Shown here: positions 8,053 through 16,508 of the stretch, piece after piece | Position numbering within the stretch: position 1 is the first letter of the stretch | Layout: the number at the start of each line of letters is the position of its first letter | Assembly (NCBI GenBank): GCA_016458225.1 | Contig: JAEMGR010000015.1 | Span: forward strand, 124,001-188,000 | DNA from: Myxococcaceae bacterium JPH2 | Lineage (GTDB): Bacteria; Myxococcota; Myxococcia; Myxococcales; Myxococcaceae | Direction of reading: 5' to 3' | Length of the DNA: 64,000 nt | Position numbers and translations under genes: made by a program | The notes under the pieces: model-generated | The model's database searches: none | The model's input: only the letters and a program-made list of their open reading frames with translations | Told to the model about the DNA's origin: nothing

Positions 8053-8604
8053 TCAGGCCGCCTGACCAGCGACCTGCGCCGGGGCCGCCTGCACCTCCAG
8101 TGTGATGTCGATGCGCTCGCCCACCAGCACGCCACCCGCCTCCAGCGCCTGGTTCCAGGTCAGCCCGAACTCGCGGCGGTCGATGGACGTCTTCGCCTCG
8201 AACGCGGCCTTGAGGTTGCCCCACGGGTCCTTCGCCACACCGAGCTGCTCCGCCTCCAGCACCACCTCGCGGGTGATGTCGCGGATGGTGAGCTTGCCCG
8301 TCACGCGCAGGCCGTGCCCGCCCGCCTTCTCCACCTTCGTGCTCTCGAAGCGCATCGTGGGGAACTTCTCCACGTCGAAGAAGTCGGCCGAGCGCAGGTG
8401 GTTGTCGCGCTGCGCGACGCCCGTGTTGACGCTCGACGTCTGGATGTCCACGACGACCGACGACGCGGTGGGGTTCGCCTCGTCCAGGTTCAGCGTCCCG
8501 CTGAACTGCTGGAAGCTGCCGCGCACCTTCGCCACCACCATGTGCCGCACGCTGAAGTGGATGCCCGTGTGCGTCGTGTCGATGTTCCAGGTCTGAAGAG
8601 CCAT
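8053..8604 (-). CDS. YceI-family lipid-binding protein
   Basis: 183 residues with the family's lipocalin-like beta-barrel pattern: an opening WNIDTTHTGIHFSVRHMVVAKVRGSF, a DNHLRSADFFDVEKFP motif, LTIRDITREVVLE and a terminal VGERIDITLEV. No signal peptide is present, so this copy appears to be cytoplasmic, unlike periplasmic YceI. The family binds long isoprenoids or fatty amides. The ATG at 8604 is close to the start of homology. It is the first gene of a two-gene operon with osmC, opposite a LysR regulator whose probable operators lie in the 136-base gap. Confidence 0.9.
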   Translation of the reverse strand: MALQTWNIDTTHTGIHFSVRHMVVAKVRGSFQQFSGTLNLDEANPTASSVVVDIQTSSVNTGVAQRDNHLRSADFFDVEKFPTMRFESTKVEKAGGHGLRVTGKLTIRDITREVVLEAEQLGVAKDPWGNLKAAFEAKTSIDRREFGLTWNQALEAGGVLVGERIDITLEVQAAPAQVAGQAA

Positions 8605-8685
8605 GACTGTCTTCCTTTTTCGTGAGGTGTGTTGCGTTGACGAAGAGGAAGGTAGCGGTGGGGGGCGCTCCGGATTAGACGGGAC

Positions 8686-8719
8686 GAACAGGATGGACTG
8701 TTCCACCCACGGGACAGTC
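8686..8719. promoter_or_regulatory. Overlapping dyads, probable LysR operators
   Basis: Two inverted repeats overlap between the yceI start and the lysR start. GAACAG-N6-CTGTTC is at 8686-8703. GACTGTTCC-N6-GGGACAGTC is at 8696-8719, with nine-base arms and one mismatch. The core GTTCC-N6-GGRAC recurs at 9665-9679 ahead of the pirin gene. Shape and position suit a LysR-type activator/autorepressor. Confidence 0.6.
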
Positions 8720-8740
8720 ACCGATTCCCCCTCTGAGACC

Positions 8741-9646
8741 ATGGACCTGAACGAACTCCTCATCTTCGCGCGGGTGGTGCAGACCGGCAGCTTCACGGCG
8801 GCGGCGCGCGGCCTGCGCATGCCCAAGTCCACGGTGAGTCGCAAGCTGTCCGAGCTGGAGGAGCGCATCGGCGCGCAGCTCCTCCAGCGCACGACGCGCA
8901 AGCTGCACCTGACGGAAGTGGGGCGCGCCTACTACGAGCACTGCGAGCGAGTGGTCGCCGAAGCAGAGGCCGCCGAGCTGGCCGTCACCCGCATGCAAGC
9001 GGGCCCTCAAGGCCTGCTGCGCGTCACCACGCCGCTGACGTTCAGCTTCATCGCCCCGTTGGTCCAGACCTTCCTCAAGCGATACCCGGACGTGCAATTG
9101 GAGCTCTTGTGCACGGACCGCGCGGTGGACCTGATGGAAGAGGGCTTCGACCTCGCGGTGCGCGCGGGGAAGCTGGCGGACTCCTCGCTGATGGCGCGCC
9201 GGCTGGGTGACATCGAGCGGGTGGCCGTGGCCTCGCCCGAATACTTGAAGGCACGCGGCACACCTCGCACACCGGCCGACCTGACGAAGCATGACTGCCT
9301 CATCTTCGGCACCACGCTGGAAGGCAACGTCTGGACCTTGCACGCAGGAGGGCGCTCGGTCGACGTCAAGGTGAGCGGGCGGCTGGTGGTGAACGAGCCG
9401 GACATGCTGCGCGCGGTGACCATGGCGGGGGCGGGCATCGCGCTGTTGCCCAGCCTGCACAGCGCCGAGGACCTGACCAGCGGGCGCCTGCAGCGCGTCC
9501 TGCCGGATTGGAGTTCCGCGGGCGCGCCAGTGCATGCGGTCTACCCGCCCACGCGCCACCACGTGCCCAAGGTGATGGCCTTCGTGGAGTTCCTGCGCGA
9601 GCAGTGGCCCGAGCGACAAGAGTCCCTCAAGCGCGTGCCTCGCTGA
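8741..9646 (+). CDS. LysR-family transcriptional regulator
   Basis: 301 residues. The N-terminal winged helix-turn-helix (about 1-60) contains GSFTAAARGLRMPKSTVSRK. The effector-binding domain follows (about 90-295), with typical LRVTTPLTFSFIAPLV and AGAGIALLPSL segments. The type matches regulators that control pirin, OsmC or quinone-stress genes. It is divergent from yceI-osmC and reads toward a pirin gene 110 bases downstream, with GTTCC-N6-GGRAC dyads in both flanking gaps. It probably controls both units; the inducer is unknown. Confidence 0.92.
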   Translation: MDLNELLIFARVVQTGSFTAAARGLRMPKSTVSRKLSELEERIGAQLLQRTTRKLHLTEVGRAYYEHCERVVAEAEAAELAVTRMQAGPQGLLRVTTPLTFSFIAPLVQTFLKRYPDVQLELLCTDRAVDLMEEGFDLAVRAGKLADSSLMARRLGDIERVAVASPEYLKARGTPRTPADLTKHDCLIFGTTLEGNVWTLHAGGRSVDVKVSGRLVVNEPDMLRAVTMAGAGIALLPSLHSAEDLTSGRLQRVLPDWSSAGAPVHAVYPPTRHHVPKVMAFVEFLREQWPERQESLKRVPR

Positions 9647-9662
9647 TTGGGCGTCCGCGTTT

Positions 9663-9680
9663 CGTTCCATGGGTGGAACG
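9663..9680. promoter_or_regulatory. Dyad ahead of the pirin gene
   Basis: CGTTCCA-TGGG-TGGAACG is a perfect inverted repeat with seven-base arms, 77 bases before the pirin ATG. It shares the GTTCC-N6-GGRAC core with the dyads at 8686-8719, so the same LysR protein may bind both. Confidence 0.55.
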
Positions 9681-9708
9681 GAGCGTCCCGGTTTCCGCGT
9701 CTGGCGAG

Positions 9709-9727
9709 ATGGGGTTCGAACCCCCAT
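9709..9727. promoter_or_regulatory. GGGGTTCGAACCCC palindrome in the pirin leader
   Basis: GGGGTTCGAACCCC (9711-9724) is a perfect 14-base palindrome, extended by AT on both sides, 33 bases ahead of the pirin ATG. As a T-arm it would be complete (five-base stem, TTCGAAC loop), but the rest of a tRNA is absent. A regulator site or a tRNA scrap are both possible. Confidence 0.35.
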
Positions 9728-9756
9728 TGTGGTGTTCAGAAAAGGAGCACCCCACC

Positions 9757-10452
9757 ATGTTGAACGTTCGCCCCTCCAATGCACGCGGTCACGCCAACCA
9801 CGGTTGGCTCGATTCCCACCACACCTTCTCGTTCGGGGAGTACTTCGATCCCCAGTTCATGGGGTTCCGCACCCTGCGCGTCATCAACGAGGACCGGGTC
9901 ACCTCGGGCGAGGGCTTTGACACGCACCCGCACCGGGACATGGAGATCATCACCTACCCGCTGAGCGGCGCCATCGCGCACCGGGACAGCACGGGAGGCC
10001 AGGGCCTGCTGCGCGCCGGTGAGGTGCAGCGGATGACCGCCGGCACGGGCGTCATGCACAGCGAGATGAACGGCTCGGACGAGGACGTTCACTTCCTGCA
10101 GATCTGGATCCTCCCGAACCAGAAGGGCCTGAAGCCGTCCTATGAGCAGAAGCACTTCCCGGAGCAGGAGCGCCAGGGCCGCTGGCGCGTCGTGGTCAGC
10201 CCTGACGCGCGGGACAACAGCCTCTCCGTGCACCAGGACGTGGTGCTGTCCAGCACGCTGCTGAGCAAGGGCGAGAAGGCCGAGTACACCCTGGCTCCGG
10301 GCCGTCACGCCTGGGTTCAGATTGCACGCGGCGCCGGCACGCTCAACGGCGTGGCGCTCAAGGCCGGTGACGGAGTCGCCGTCTCGGATGAGTCTCGGCT
10401 GGAGCTGGTCGCCACCGAGCCCCTGGAGGCCCTGCTGTTCGACCTCGCGTGA
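9757..10452 (+). CDS. Pirin-family protein
   Basis: 231 residues with the cupin metal site of pirins: FDTHPHRDMEIITYPL supplies two His and a Glu, and GVMHSEMNGS supplies a third His. The C-terminal cupin-like half is degenerate, as usual. Some bacterial pirins act as quercetin dioxygenases; others are stress-linked regulators. The ATG at 9757 has AAAGGAG ten bases upstream. The gene sits downstream of a LysR regulator with dyads in the gap, and is followed by a strong terminator. Confidence 0.93.
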   Translation: MLNVRPSNARGHANHGWLDSHHTFSFGEYFDPQFMGFRTLRVINEDRVTSGEGFDTHPHRDMEIITYPLSGAIAHRDSTGGQGLLRAGEVQRMTAGTGVMHSEMNGSDEDVHFLQIWILPNQKGLKPSYEQKHFPEQERQGRWRVVVSPDARDNSLSVHQDVVLSSTLLSKGEKAEYTLAPGRHAWVQIARGAGTLNGVALKAGDGVAVSDESRLELVATEPLEALLFDLA

Positions 10453-10470
10453 GCCCGCCGCGAGCCCACC

Positions 10471-10497
10471 GCCCGCCGGATGAAACATCCGGCGGGC
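10471..10497. terminator. Strong bidirectional hairpin
   Basis: GCCCGCCGGATG-AAA-CATCCGGCGGGC is a perfect 12-base-pair stem with a three-base loop. It lies 18 bases after the pirin stop on the plus strand and 9 bases after the stop of the small minus-strand gene at 10507, so it can end both. Confidence 0.85.
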
Positions 10498-10506
10498 GGA
10501 CGCGCG

Positions 10507-10791
10507 TCACCGGAACCAGCGCATCTGGACCGAGGTGAGAGTCTCCAAATAGCCATACTGCGGCCAGCTGGCGAGCACCTTTCCTCGCGTATTGCTCGCC
10601 AGGCCCATTGGGATCACGTGCGCATACGAGCCCGCAATCACCTGACCCTCCGCCTCCCATCCCGAGCATGGGGTGTATCGACGCAGCCTCAGGCCCGACC
10701 AATCGCTGGCACCGCGCGACAAGCTTCGCAACGCGATATCAAATCGACAGGGCACGCAGGCTCTGTCTTCCAGCCATCCGCCAAGGACCAC
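10507..10791 (-). CDS. Small Cys-containing hypothetical protein
   Basis: 94 residues from a GTG at 10791, which has GGAGG six bases upstream and lies 54 bases after the stop of the secreted helical protein gene. It contains ACVPC and TPCSGW cysteines and many aromatic residues near the C-terminus (ASWPQYGYLETL, QMRWFR). No signal peptide or family is recognised. Support comes from the good ribosome-binding site, the position at the end of a same-strand unit and the terminator nine bases after the stop. Codon bias is weaker than in neighbours, so it could still be spurious. Confidence 0.45.
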   Translation of the reverse strand: MVLGGWLEDRACVPCRFDIALRSLSRGASDWSGLRLRRYTPCSGWEAEGQVIAGSYAHVIPMGLASNTRGKVLASWPQYGYLETLTSVQMRWFR

Positions 10792-10844
10792 TGCTGGCCT
10801 CCGTGTCCCGAGCCAGGGCCCATCCCCGAGGCGTGTGCTTCGCC

Positions 10845-12584
10845 TCAGCTCTTGTCGAGCCGCGCCATCTGGCTCCGGGCGTCCGAGCGAGCCGTCTCCG
10901 CTCTCTGCCCCGCGTCCTGGATGTGATCGAGCGCCCGTGCGCGACTGCTCGCCAGGGATTGGAGCGCGGCCGCGCCTTCCGACTCCGCCTCATCCGCGGC
11001 ATCGAGCGCCTGGGCTCCGATCGCGGCGAGCTTCGCCGCGGCCACATCCGACATCAAGGTCGCGGCGAAGTGCTGCTGCTCCGGGAGCGGCTGCTGACAG
11101 AACTTCTTCTTCCCATTCTCCCGACAGAAGGCATCGGCGCGGTTTCCCAGCAGTCCACGCAGCTCCACCCCAATCTTCCGGCTGACCGCCAGCATGCCAA
11201 TGAACGCGGTCACCTGCCCCTCGGCCGCGAGCAGGTAGGCGCGAAGCTTGTCGACTCTCGGCACCGTCGTGCTGATTCGCGTCGCGACGCCGGTCTGCCA
11301 CCGCGCATGGGCCTCGCGCACCGTCTCGATGTCCGCGGTGGCCAGGACGACGCCTTGATTCGCCTTCGCTTTCGCATGCGCCGCGGTGACCACGCCCAGC
11401 AGCGCCGTCGTGGCGGCATCCTCGACGGTCGCCACCGTGCCAGCGGACGCGGCGGACTCCTTCTCTTTCTGGAGCCGCGTGTGCGCGGACTGGAACTCCA
11501 TCTTCGTCGTCTGGAGCGCGCCGTAGTACTGCTGGATGGCCAGTCCCAACACGCGATTGGCCGCCACGGTGTCCGCGACCCTTCGCACCGCGGGCTCGGT
11601 TCCCAACTTGTTGATGAGCTGCCCGATGGCCCCGACCGCCAATCCACTCACCATGACCCACTTCGAGGCCTCCTTGCCTCCGAGCAAGGGACCCACCGCG
11701 CCCACCGTGAGTCCGCCCACGGTGATCCAATCGCCCGAGACAAACTCCCAGTCATGAGCGGGCTCGCGAAACAACTCCATCTCGCGTGAAATCTCGGTCT
11801 GGAGCGCGAGCATCTTGCTCGACACCTGCGTGAGCGTCGTCGAGGACTCCGCGCCACCAAACGCCAGGGTTCTCACGACATCGGCGCCGCCCAAGGCCCC
11901 GTCTGCCGCGGACACGTTCTTCGACAGAAGCTCCAGGGCCGCACGCTGCTGCTCATTGCGAACCCTGGGCTCGATGGTCGCGGCGATTCGAGCATGCGCC
12001 TTCTCAATCTTCTCCACGGCAGGGCACACCTGACGCGAGACCTCATGCTCGCTCATGACCACGGTCATCAAGTCCCGCTCGAGCGCCGTGGCCTCCTCCG
12101 AGGTCGCGTTCTCGCCTCGGTTTGTCTTCACATCGATGGCATTCGCCACATCAACGATGGTTCGACACAGCCCATCCAGCTCCGCCTTGAGCCCGAGAAC
12201 CCGGGTCGCGGCCGAGCTGGCATCGTTCCGCTTCTGCTCGGCCACGCCATGGGCGGCCTGCTTGGAGAAGAACTCCACCTGCGCGTCGATGAGCGCCTGA
12301 AGCGAAGTCCGGTACTCGGGCGAGTCGATGGGGTACTTCGCAAGTTCACTCTTGGCGTCGCTCAGCCGCTTCTGGGCAGCCAAGACCTCCGTGCTGGCAT
12401 TGGCCGCGGCGGTGATCGCGGTCGACTGCTCATTCGCATCGCGTGCGGTGGACTGGTAGTTCAGCTTGACCGTCGGGAATCGCTCCACGGCTCTCGACAG
12501 GTTGGTGACTTCGCTCGCGAAGTCCGCATGCGCGAGAACAGGCCATAACCAGACAGCCAGCATCCACGTCTTCGAGCAGTGCAT
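10845..12584 (-). CDS. Secreted long-helical protein with a central hydrophobic hairpin
   Basis: 579 residues. An N-terminal signal peptide ends near VLAHA|DF. Residues about 25-320 and 400-579 are long Ala/Glu/Lys/Arg-rich helical, coiled-coil-prone segments. Between them (about 325-370) is a Gly-rich hydrophobic pair, ITVGGLTVGAVGPLLGG and VMVSGLAVGAIGQLI. Two cysteines (FCRENGKKKFC) could form a disulfide near the C-terminus. Long helices flanking a hydrophobic head recall alpha-pore-forming toxins of the ClyA/Nhe type, but no sequence match was tested. The ATG at 12584 gives the signal peptide; the longer frame to 12704 adds an unlikely leader. Confidence 0.75.
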   Translation of the reverse strand: MHCSKTWMLAVWLWPVLAHADFASEVTNLSRAVERFPTVKLNYQSTARDANEQSTAITAAANASTEVLAAQKRLSDAKSELAKYPIDSPEYRTSLQALIDAQVEFFSKQAAHGVAEQKRNDASSAATRVLGLKAELDGLCRTIVDVANAIDVKTNRGENATSEEATALERDLMTVVMSEHEVSRQVCPAVEKIEKAHARIAATIEPRVRNEQQRAALELLSKNVSAADGALGGADVVRTLAFGGAESSTTLTQVSSKMLALQTEISREMELFREPAHDWEFVSGDWITVGGLTVGAVGPLLGGKEASKWVMVSGLAVGAIGQLINKLGTEPAVRRVADTVAANRVLGLAIQQYYGALQTTKMEFQSAHTRLQKEKESAASAGTVATVEDAATTALLGVVTAAHAKAKANQGVVLATADIETVREAHARWQTGVATRISTTVPRVDKLRAYLLAAEGQVTAFIGMLAVSRKIGVELRGLLGNRADAFCRENGKKKFCQQPLPEQQHFAATLMSDVAAAKLAAIGAQALDAADEAESEGAAALQSLASSRARALDHIQDAGQRAETARSDARSQMARLDKS

Positions 12585-12764
12585 GAGTATCCCCCCGGCC
12601 AACAGCCGAACTCTACGTCGGAGCACGCATGGACAGGCAAGACACACGCAACCAGCGCCCTGCGTCATGTGGAGTGTCTTCACCGCGCGGGTAGCTTGCG
12701 ACATGAGGCATTCCGCATTCGGCTCGGAGTGCCTCGCGCCTCGGCCTCGTGGTAGAGGCGCAAG

Positions 12765-13652
12765 ATGCGAATCCTTCGCCCCCTTTCCTGGATGCTGTTG
12801 CTCCTCGCGGGCTGCGGCGAGTCAGCGACGACTCCGCCCCTCACTCCCATCGAGCGGGGTCCGCGCGCCATCGCGCTGGACGGAGACCCCAACGGCCTGT
12901 TCTGGGACGACGCCAACCAGACGCTGTACATCGCCGACGACCAGAACCACCGCATCCTCAAGTATCGCGATGGCGAGGATGTCTCGCTCGCGGTGGCCCT
13001 GCCGGATGCGCCGCCCAACAGCCCGAACCTGGGTGAGCTTGTCCGTCTCACGGACGGCACCCTGGTCACGGTCCGCTTCGGCTTCGGCACCGCGGGCGCG
13101 GTCCTCTTCGCCAGGCCCGACGGCACCACCGGCGTCGTGCCCGAGCTGCCCACCAATCGCCGCCGCATCGGCGTCACCGTCGCCCAGGACGGGCGCCTCT
13201 TCGACTCGTACTTCGTGCGCAACAGCAACGTGAACGTGGGCTCGGTCGCCGTGCTGGATTTGAACGGCTCCGAGAAGGAGTTCATCGGCGCGCTCCAGAA
13301 GCCCGTGGGCATCCTCGCCGTGGAGGACACGCTCTACATTTCGGATCAAGCCGCGGGCCGCATCCTCGCGGCGCCCCTCGCGAACCCGTCCGCGCTGAAG
13401 ACCCTGGCCACGCTCACCGAGCCCGACCTGCTGGCGCTCGGGCCCCAGGGCGAGCTGCTCACGGGCACGCGGCAAGGCACGGTGCTGGGCATCTCGCCGC
13501 TCACGGGCGAGGCCCACGTGCTCGCGGGAGGTTTCCAGCAGGTTCGCGGCACCGCCTACGACGCCAAGAACCGGCGCCTGTTCGTGGCGGACCACGACGG
13601 CGACTCCACGAACGGCAGCACGCACTTCCTGCAAATCATCCCGGTGGACTGA
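12765..13652 (+). CDS. Lipoprotein with NHL/SMP-30-like beta-propeller
   Basis: 295 residues. The signal peptide ends in a lipobox, LLAGC, with the lipid-bearing Cys at about residue 17. The mature part has repeated strands of the LFWDDANQTLYIADDQNHRI type (YIADDQN, YISDQAAG, LFVADHD), typical of six-bladed NHL or SMP-30 propellers. It is probably an outer-membrane-anchored binding or sensor protein. Its TGA is immediately followed by the ATG of the porin-like gene, so the two are co-translated and may work together. Confidence 0.85.
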   Translation: MRILRPLSWMLLLLAGCGESATTPPLTPIERGPRAIALDGDPNGLFWDDANQTLYIADDQNHRILKYRDGEDVSLAVALPDAPPNSPNLGELVRLTDGTLVTVRFGFGTAGAVLFARPDGTTGVVPELPTNRRRIGVTVAQDGRLFDSYFVRNSNVNVGSVAVLDLNGSEKEFIGALQKPVGILAVEDTLYISDQAAGRILAAPLANPSALKTLATLTEPDLLALGPQGELLTGTRQGTVLGISPLTGEAHVLAGGFQQVRGTAYDAKNRRLFVADHDGDSTNGSTHFLQIIPVD

Positions 13653-14822
13653 ATGCGCGCATCTTGGCTCGTGGTGCTCGGACTCGTCAGCGCGCCCGCG
13701 CTGGCGGCGGACCTGGGGCTGCGTCCCCTCTTTGTCGGAGAAGTGGACTGGCGGCAGCACGGCGCCGCCGTCGAGGGCTTTGACAACGTCGCGCTGGCCA
13801 GACTGCGCTTGGGTGTCATCGCACAGCCCGTGCCGTGGATGACCGCCATCGGCGCGGCGGAGTGGGCCCAGGAGAAGCCCGCGCTGGTGGATGCCTATCT
13901 CGCGGTGCGCCCGGGCAAGGGGCTGCGCCTCTCCATGGGCTACGCCAAGACACCGCTGTTCATCAGCGCCCATGACGAGAGCATCGAGGCGCTGCCCATT
14001 CCGGAGCTGTCGCTCGTGGCGCAGTCCTTCTGGCCTCGGCGCGACCTCGGGCTGGAGGCGCAGTGGACGCCGGAGGGACTCCCGCTGGAGACCTGGGTGC
14101 GGGTGGGCAACGGCTCTCGCAGTCCGCTGGGCAATGACAACAACCAGCCCGCGCTGGATGCCCGCGTGGATGGACGGTGGGGACGCTCGCGAGGAGATGC
14201 CACCGCGTCCTGGGGACTGCGCGCCGGCGCGGGTGTGCACGTCGAGCGAGCGTTCGACCGCCCCGGCATTGGGGGCACCGGACCGCAGGGCTTCATCTTC
14301 TACCGTCCGCCGCCCGTGACGGGTCCGCGCTCGGTGGTCGAGGCCCACGCGCGACTCGACGTGGGCGCGCTTCGAGTCCTCGCGGAGGGCGCGGCGGCGT
14401 GGGAGCGGCGCGCGCGCGACACGGACGGAAATCCCTCCACGCCTCGCGAAGCGCTCCCCACGCTGCGCAGCCAGGGCGCGTCGTTGGAGGTGTCCTATGT
14501 GGTCCTGGGCCAACCGCGCGGAGACGGACAAGGCTGGCCTCTCGCACGAGAGAGCGCGCCGAGCCCCTCGCTCGACGCCATCCCGGAGGGCGCGGTGGAG
14601 GTCGCGGCGCGCGTCGAGCGGCTGTGGCTCGGCCGTGGCGCGGCGGACGTCACGCGAGGCGGAACCACGGGCGGCGCGGTCGCGGTGCGCTGGTGGACCA
14701 CGTCCTTCCTGGGCGTGGGACTCGCGGGCTACGTGCAACACCATGACGTCGCGCCCTTGGAGGAGCCGGATCAACGCACCTCCTGGCTCGCGCTCGCGCG
14801 CGCCACGGTGAGCTTCCACTGA
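13653..14822 (+). CDS. Outer-membrane porin-like beta-barrel protein
   Basis: 389 residues. A cleavable signal peptide (ending LAA|DLG) is followed by alternating amphipathic strands typical of phosphate-selective porin O/P-like barrels (RPLFVGEVDWRQH, LRLSMGYAKTPLFIS, LGLEAQWTPEGLPLETWVRVGNGS). The protein ends in ARATVSFH, close to the usual aromatic C-terminus of barrels. It starts right after the stop of the propeller lipoprotein. The substrate is unknown. Confidence 0.75.
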   Translation: MRASWLVVLGLVSAPALAADLGLRPLFVGEVDWRQHGAAVEGFDNVALARLRLGVIAQPVPWMTAIGAAEWAQEKPALVDAYLAVRPGKGLRLSMGYAKTPLFISAHDESIEALPIPELSLVAQSFWPRRDLGLEAQWTPEGLPLETWVRVGNGSRSPLGNDNNQPALDARVDGRWGRSRGDATASWGLRAGAGVHVERAFDRPGIGGTGPQGFIFYRPPPVTGPRSVVEAHARLDVGALRVLAEGAAAWERRARDTDGNPSTPREALPTLRSQGASLEVSYVVLGQPRGDGQGWPLARESAPSPSLDAIPEGAVEVAARVERLWLGRGAADVTRGGTTGGAVAVRWWTTSFLGVGLAGYVQHHDVAPLEEPDQRTSWLALARATVSFH

Positions 14823-14924
14823 CCTCCGCGGGGCTCCGGATTTCATCCGGGTGCGCCCTGAAGAAACACGCCGACCTCGCGAAAGGTCCCGTCCATGCGC
14901 GCGCGCTCATGCAGCATGTCGCGC

Positions 14925-15761
14925 ATGAACGCGGCACTGTCTGCTGACTCCAGCCTCACCACCGACGACGGCGCGAACCTGTCCCTCCACGTCCTGGGCG
15001 AGGGCGCGCCCGTGGTTCTCGTCCACGGCACGGGAATGGGCGCGCGCGCGCTGTGGCCGCTCGCCCAGGCGCTGGCGAACACGAACCGCGTCCTCCTGTA
15101 CGACCGACGCGGCTGGGGCACGAGCACCCTCGGCAAGAGCCGCGACCTGTCCTTGGCCCGCCATGCACGGGACCTTCAATGCGTCCTGTCTACGCTCGAC
15201 GCGCCCGCGACTGTGTTTGGCTGGAGCAGCGGTGGACTGATTGCCCTCGAGGCCGCGGCGCTGCGAGGCACCGCGCCCCGCGCGCTCGTGGTCTATGAAG
15301 CGCCCTTCGGCGCCAGCCGCGACAGCACCCCAGGCGCACGGGTGGACTTCCTGGCCATGCTCGCGTGGAACGGACTGCGCCAGCCGCGCCGAGCACGCCG
15401 CGCCTTCTGGGACATGGTGTCGCGTCGCGCCGAGGGACCCACGGGTTTCGAGCGCTTGTCGCCCACACGTCAATCCGAGCTGCTCGATGAGCCGGGCCCG
15501 CTCGTCGCCGAGGCGCTGGCCGGAGCAGGGACGCCGGAGGCCCTGCGCGCACTGGGCTCGGAGCTTCGCGTGCGCCTGCTCGTCGGCACCGCCAGCACGG
15601 CCTCCGCCCACCGCTGTGGCGAGCGACTCCAGGCCCTGCTCCCCCACGCCACGCGAGAGCGCGTACCGGACGCGGACCACCTGTACCCCCTCACCCAGCC
15701 CGAGGATTGCGCACAGAGGCTGCTCGACTCCGCGGAACGAAGCGCCACCCAGGCCCACTGA
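14925..15761 (+). CDS. Alpha/beta-hydrolase
   Basis: 278 residues. The oxyanion-hole motif HGTGMG, the nucleophile elbow GWSSGG (Ser) and the late His in PDADHLYPL make a complete hydrolase triad with an Asp upstream. No signal peptide if the ATG at 14925 is used; in-frame ATGs at 14895 and 14916 are alternatives. The family covers esterases, lactonases and haloperoxidase-like enzymes, and the substrate cannot be told. The gene stands alone. Confidence 0.88.
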   Translation: MNAALSADSSLTTDDGANLSLHVLGEGAPVVLVHGTGMGARALWPLAQALANTNRVLLYDRRGWGTSTLGKSRDLSLARHARDLQCVLSTLDAPATVFGWSSGGLIALEAAALRGTAPRALVVYEAPFGASRDSTPGARVDFLAMLAWNGLRQPRRARRAFWDMVSRRAEGPTGFERLSPTRQSELLDEPGPLVAEALAGAGTPEALRALGSELRVRLLVGTASTASAHRCGERLQALLPHATRERVPDADHLYPLTQPEDCAQRLLDSAERSATQAH

Positions 15762-15910
15762 GCCTCTCACGCACCGCTCGGTCGGCCGGGTCCCCCGCTT
15801 TCGTGTCACACCGCCGACAGGGGAAGCGGACAGGCAGGCCGACCGGGCGGACGGGTCCTGACGCACGGGCGGTGGCAACCGCCCCAGGTTCCGGTAGGGT
15901 GCGCCCCCGC

Positions 15911-16492
15911 ATGTCGCAGCCCACGACCTCGACCCCTTCCGCCACGACGGCCAGCCCGCAGAAGCTGTCCTGGTATCGCCGCCTCTATCTGCGCGTGGAG
16001 GCCATGTCCTCCACGCCCCATGCCGTGGCGGTGATGCTGCTCGTCTCGGTAGTGGATGGCTCCATCTTCCCCATCCCGCCCTTCGCGGTGCTGGTGCCCA
16101 TGGTGCTGGCGCAGCCCAAGAAGTGGGTGCGCTACTGCCTGCTCGGCACGGTGGCCAGTCTGGTGGGTGGAATGATTGGCTATGGGCTGGGCTCGCTCAT
16201 GGGCGAGGGCATCACCCAGTGGCTGCACATCGACCTGAACATGCGCGTGGACCGCTTCGGCGTCTCGGGCACCGTGGGCGATCTGCTCGGCCGCAACTTC
16301 TGGGTCCTGTCGCTGCTGTGCAGCGTGCTGCCCACCCCGTTCAAGGTCGTCGCCATCGGAAGTGGGCTGGTGTCCGTTCCGCTGGAGCGCTTCATCGTCG
16401 CGGCCATCATCGGCCGCACCGTGCGCTTCTTCCTGGTGGGTGGCGTGATGCGCTTCTTTGGCCCCACCGCGCGCCGCTGGCTGCGCGTCTGA
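15911..16492 (+). CDS. DedA/YqaA-like inner-membrane protein (SNARE-associated family)
   Basis: 193 residues with about four membrane segments (AVAVMLLVSVVDGSIFPIPP, CLLGTVASLVGGMIGYGLG, NFWVLSLLCSVLPTPFKVVA, FIVAAIIGRTVRFFLVGGVM). The PTPFKVVAIGSGL stretch and the re-entrant PIPPF loop match the YqaA branch of DedA-like proteins, which take part in membrane homeostasis and lipid flipping. The start at 15911 leaves a short Ser/Thr-rich cytoplasmic tail. It faces the hybrid kinase gene convergently with a 16-base gap. Confidence 0.85.
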   Translation: MSQPTTSTPSATTASPQKLSWYRRLYLRVEAMSSTPHAVAVMLLVSVVDGSIFPIPPFAVLVPMVLAQPKKWVRYCLLGTVASLVGGMIGYGLGSLMGEGITQWLHIDLNMRVDRFGVSGTVGDLLGRNFWVLSLLCSVLPTPFKVVAIGSGLVSVPLERFIVAAIIGRTVRFFLVGGVMRFFGPTARRWLRV

Positions 16493-16508
16493 GCCACTCC
16501 CGCTTCGC

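Noticed and set aside
9660..9760. tRNA gene suggested by a T-arm at 9710-9726
   Set aside because: No acceptor stem, D-arm or anticodon arm can be built around it on either strand.
12822..14846. 674-residue minus-strand frame across the lipoprotein and porin genes
   Set aside because: His/Arg/Gly-rich antisense shadow; the plus strand has a lipobox, signal peptide and propeller/barrel patterns.
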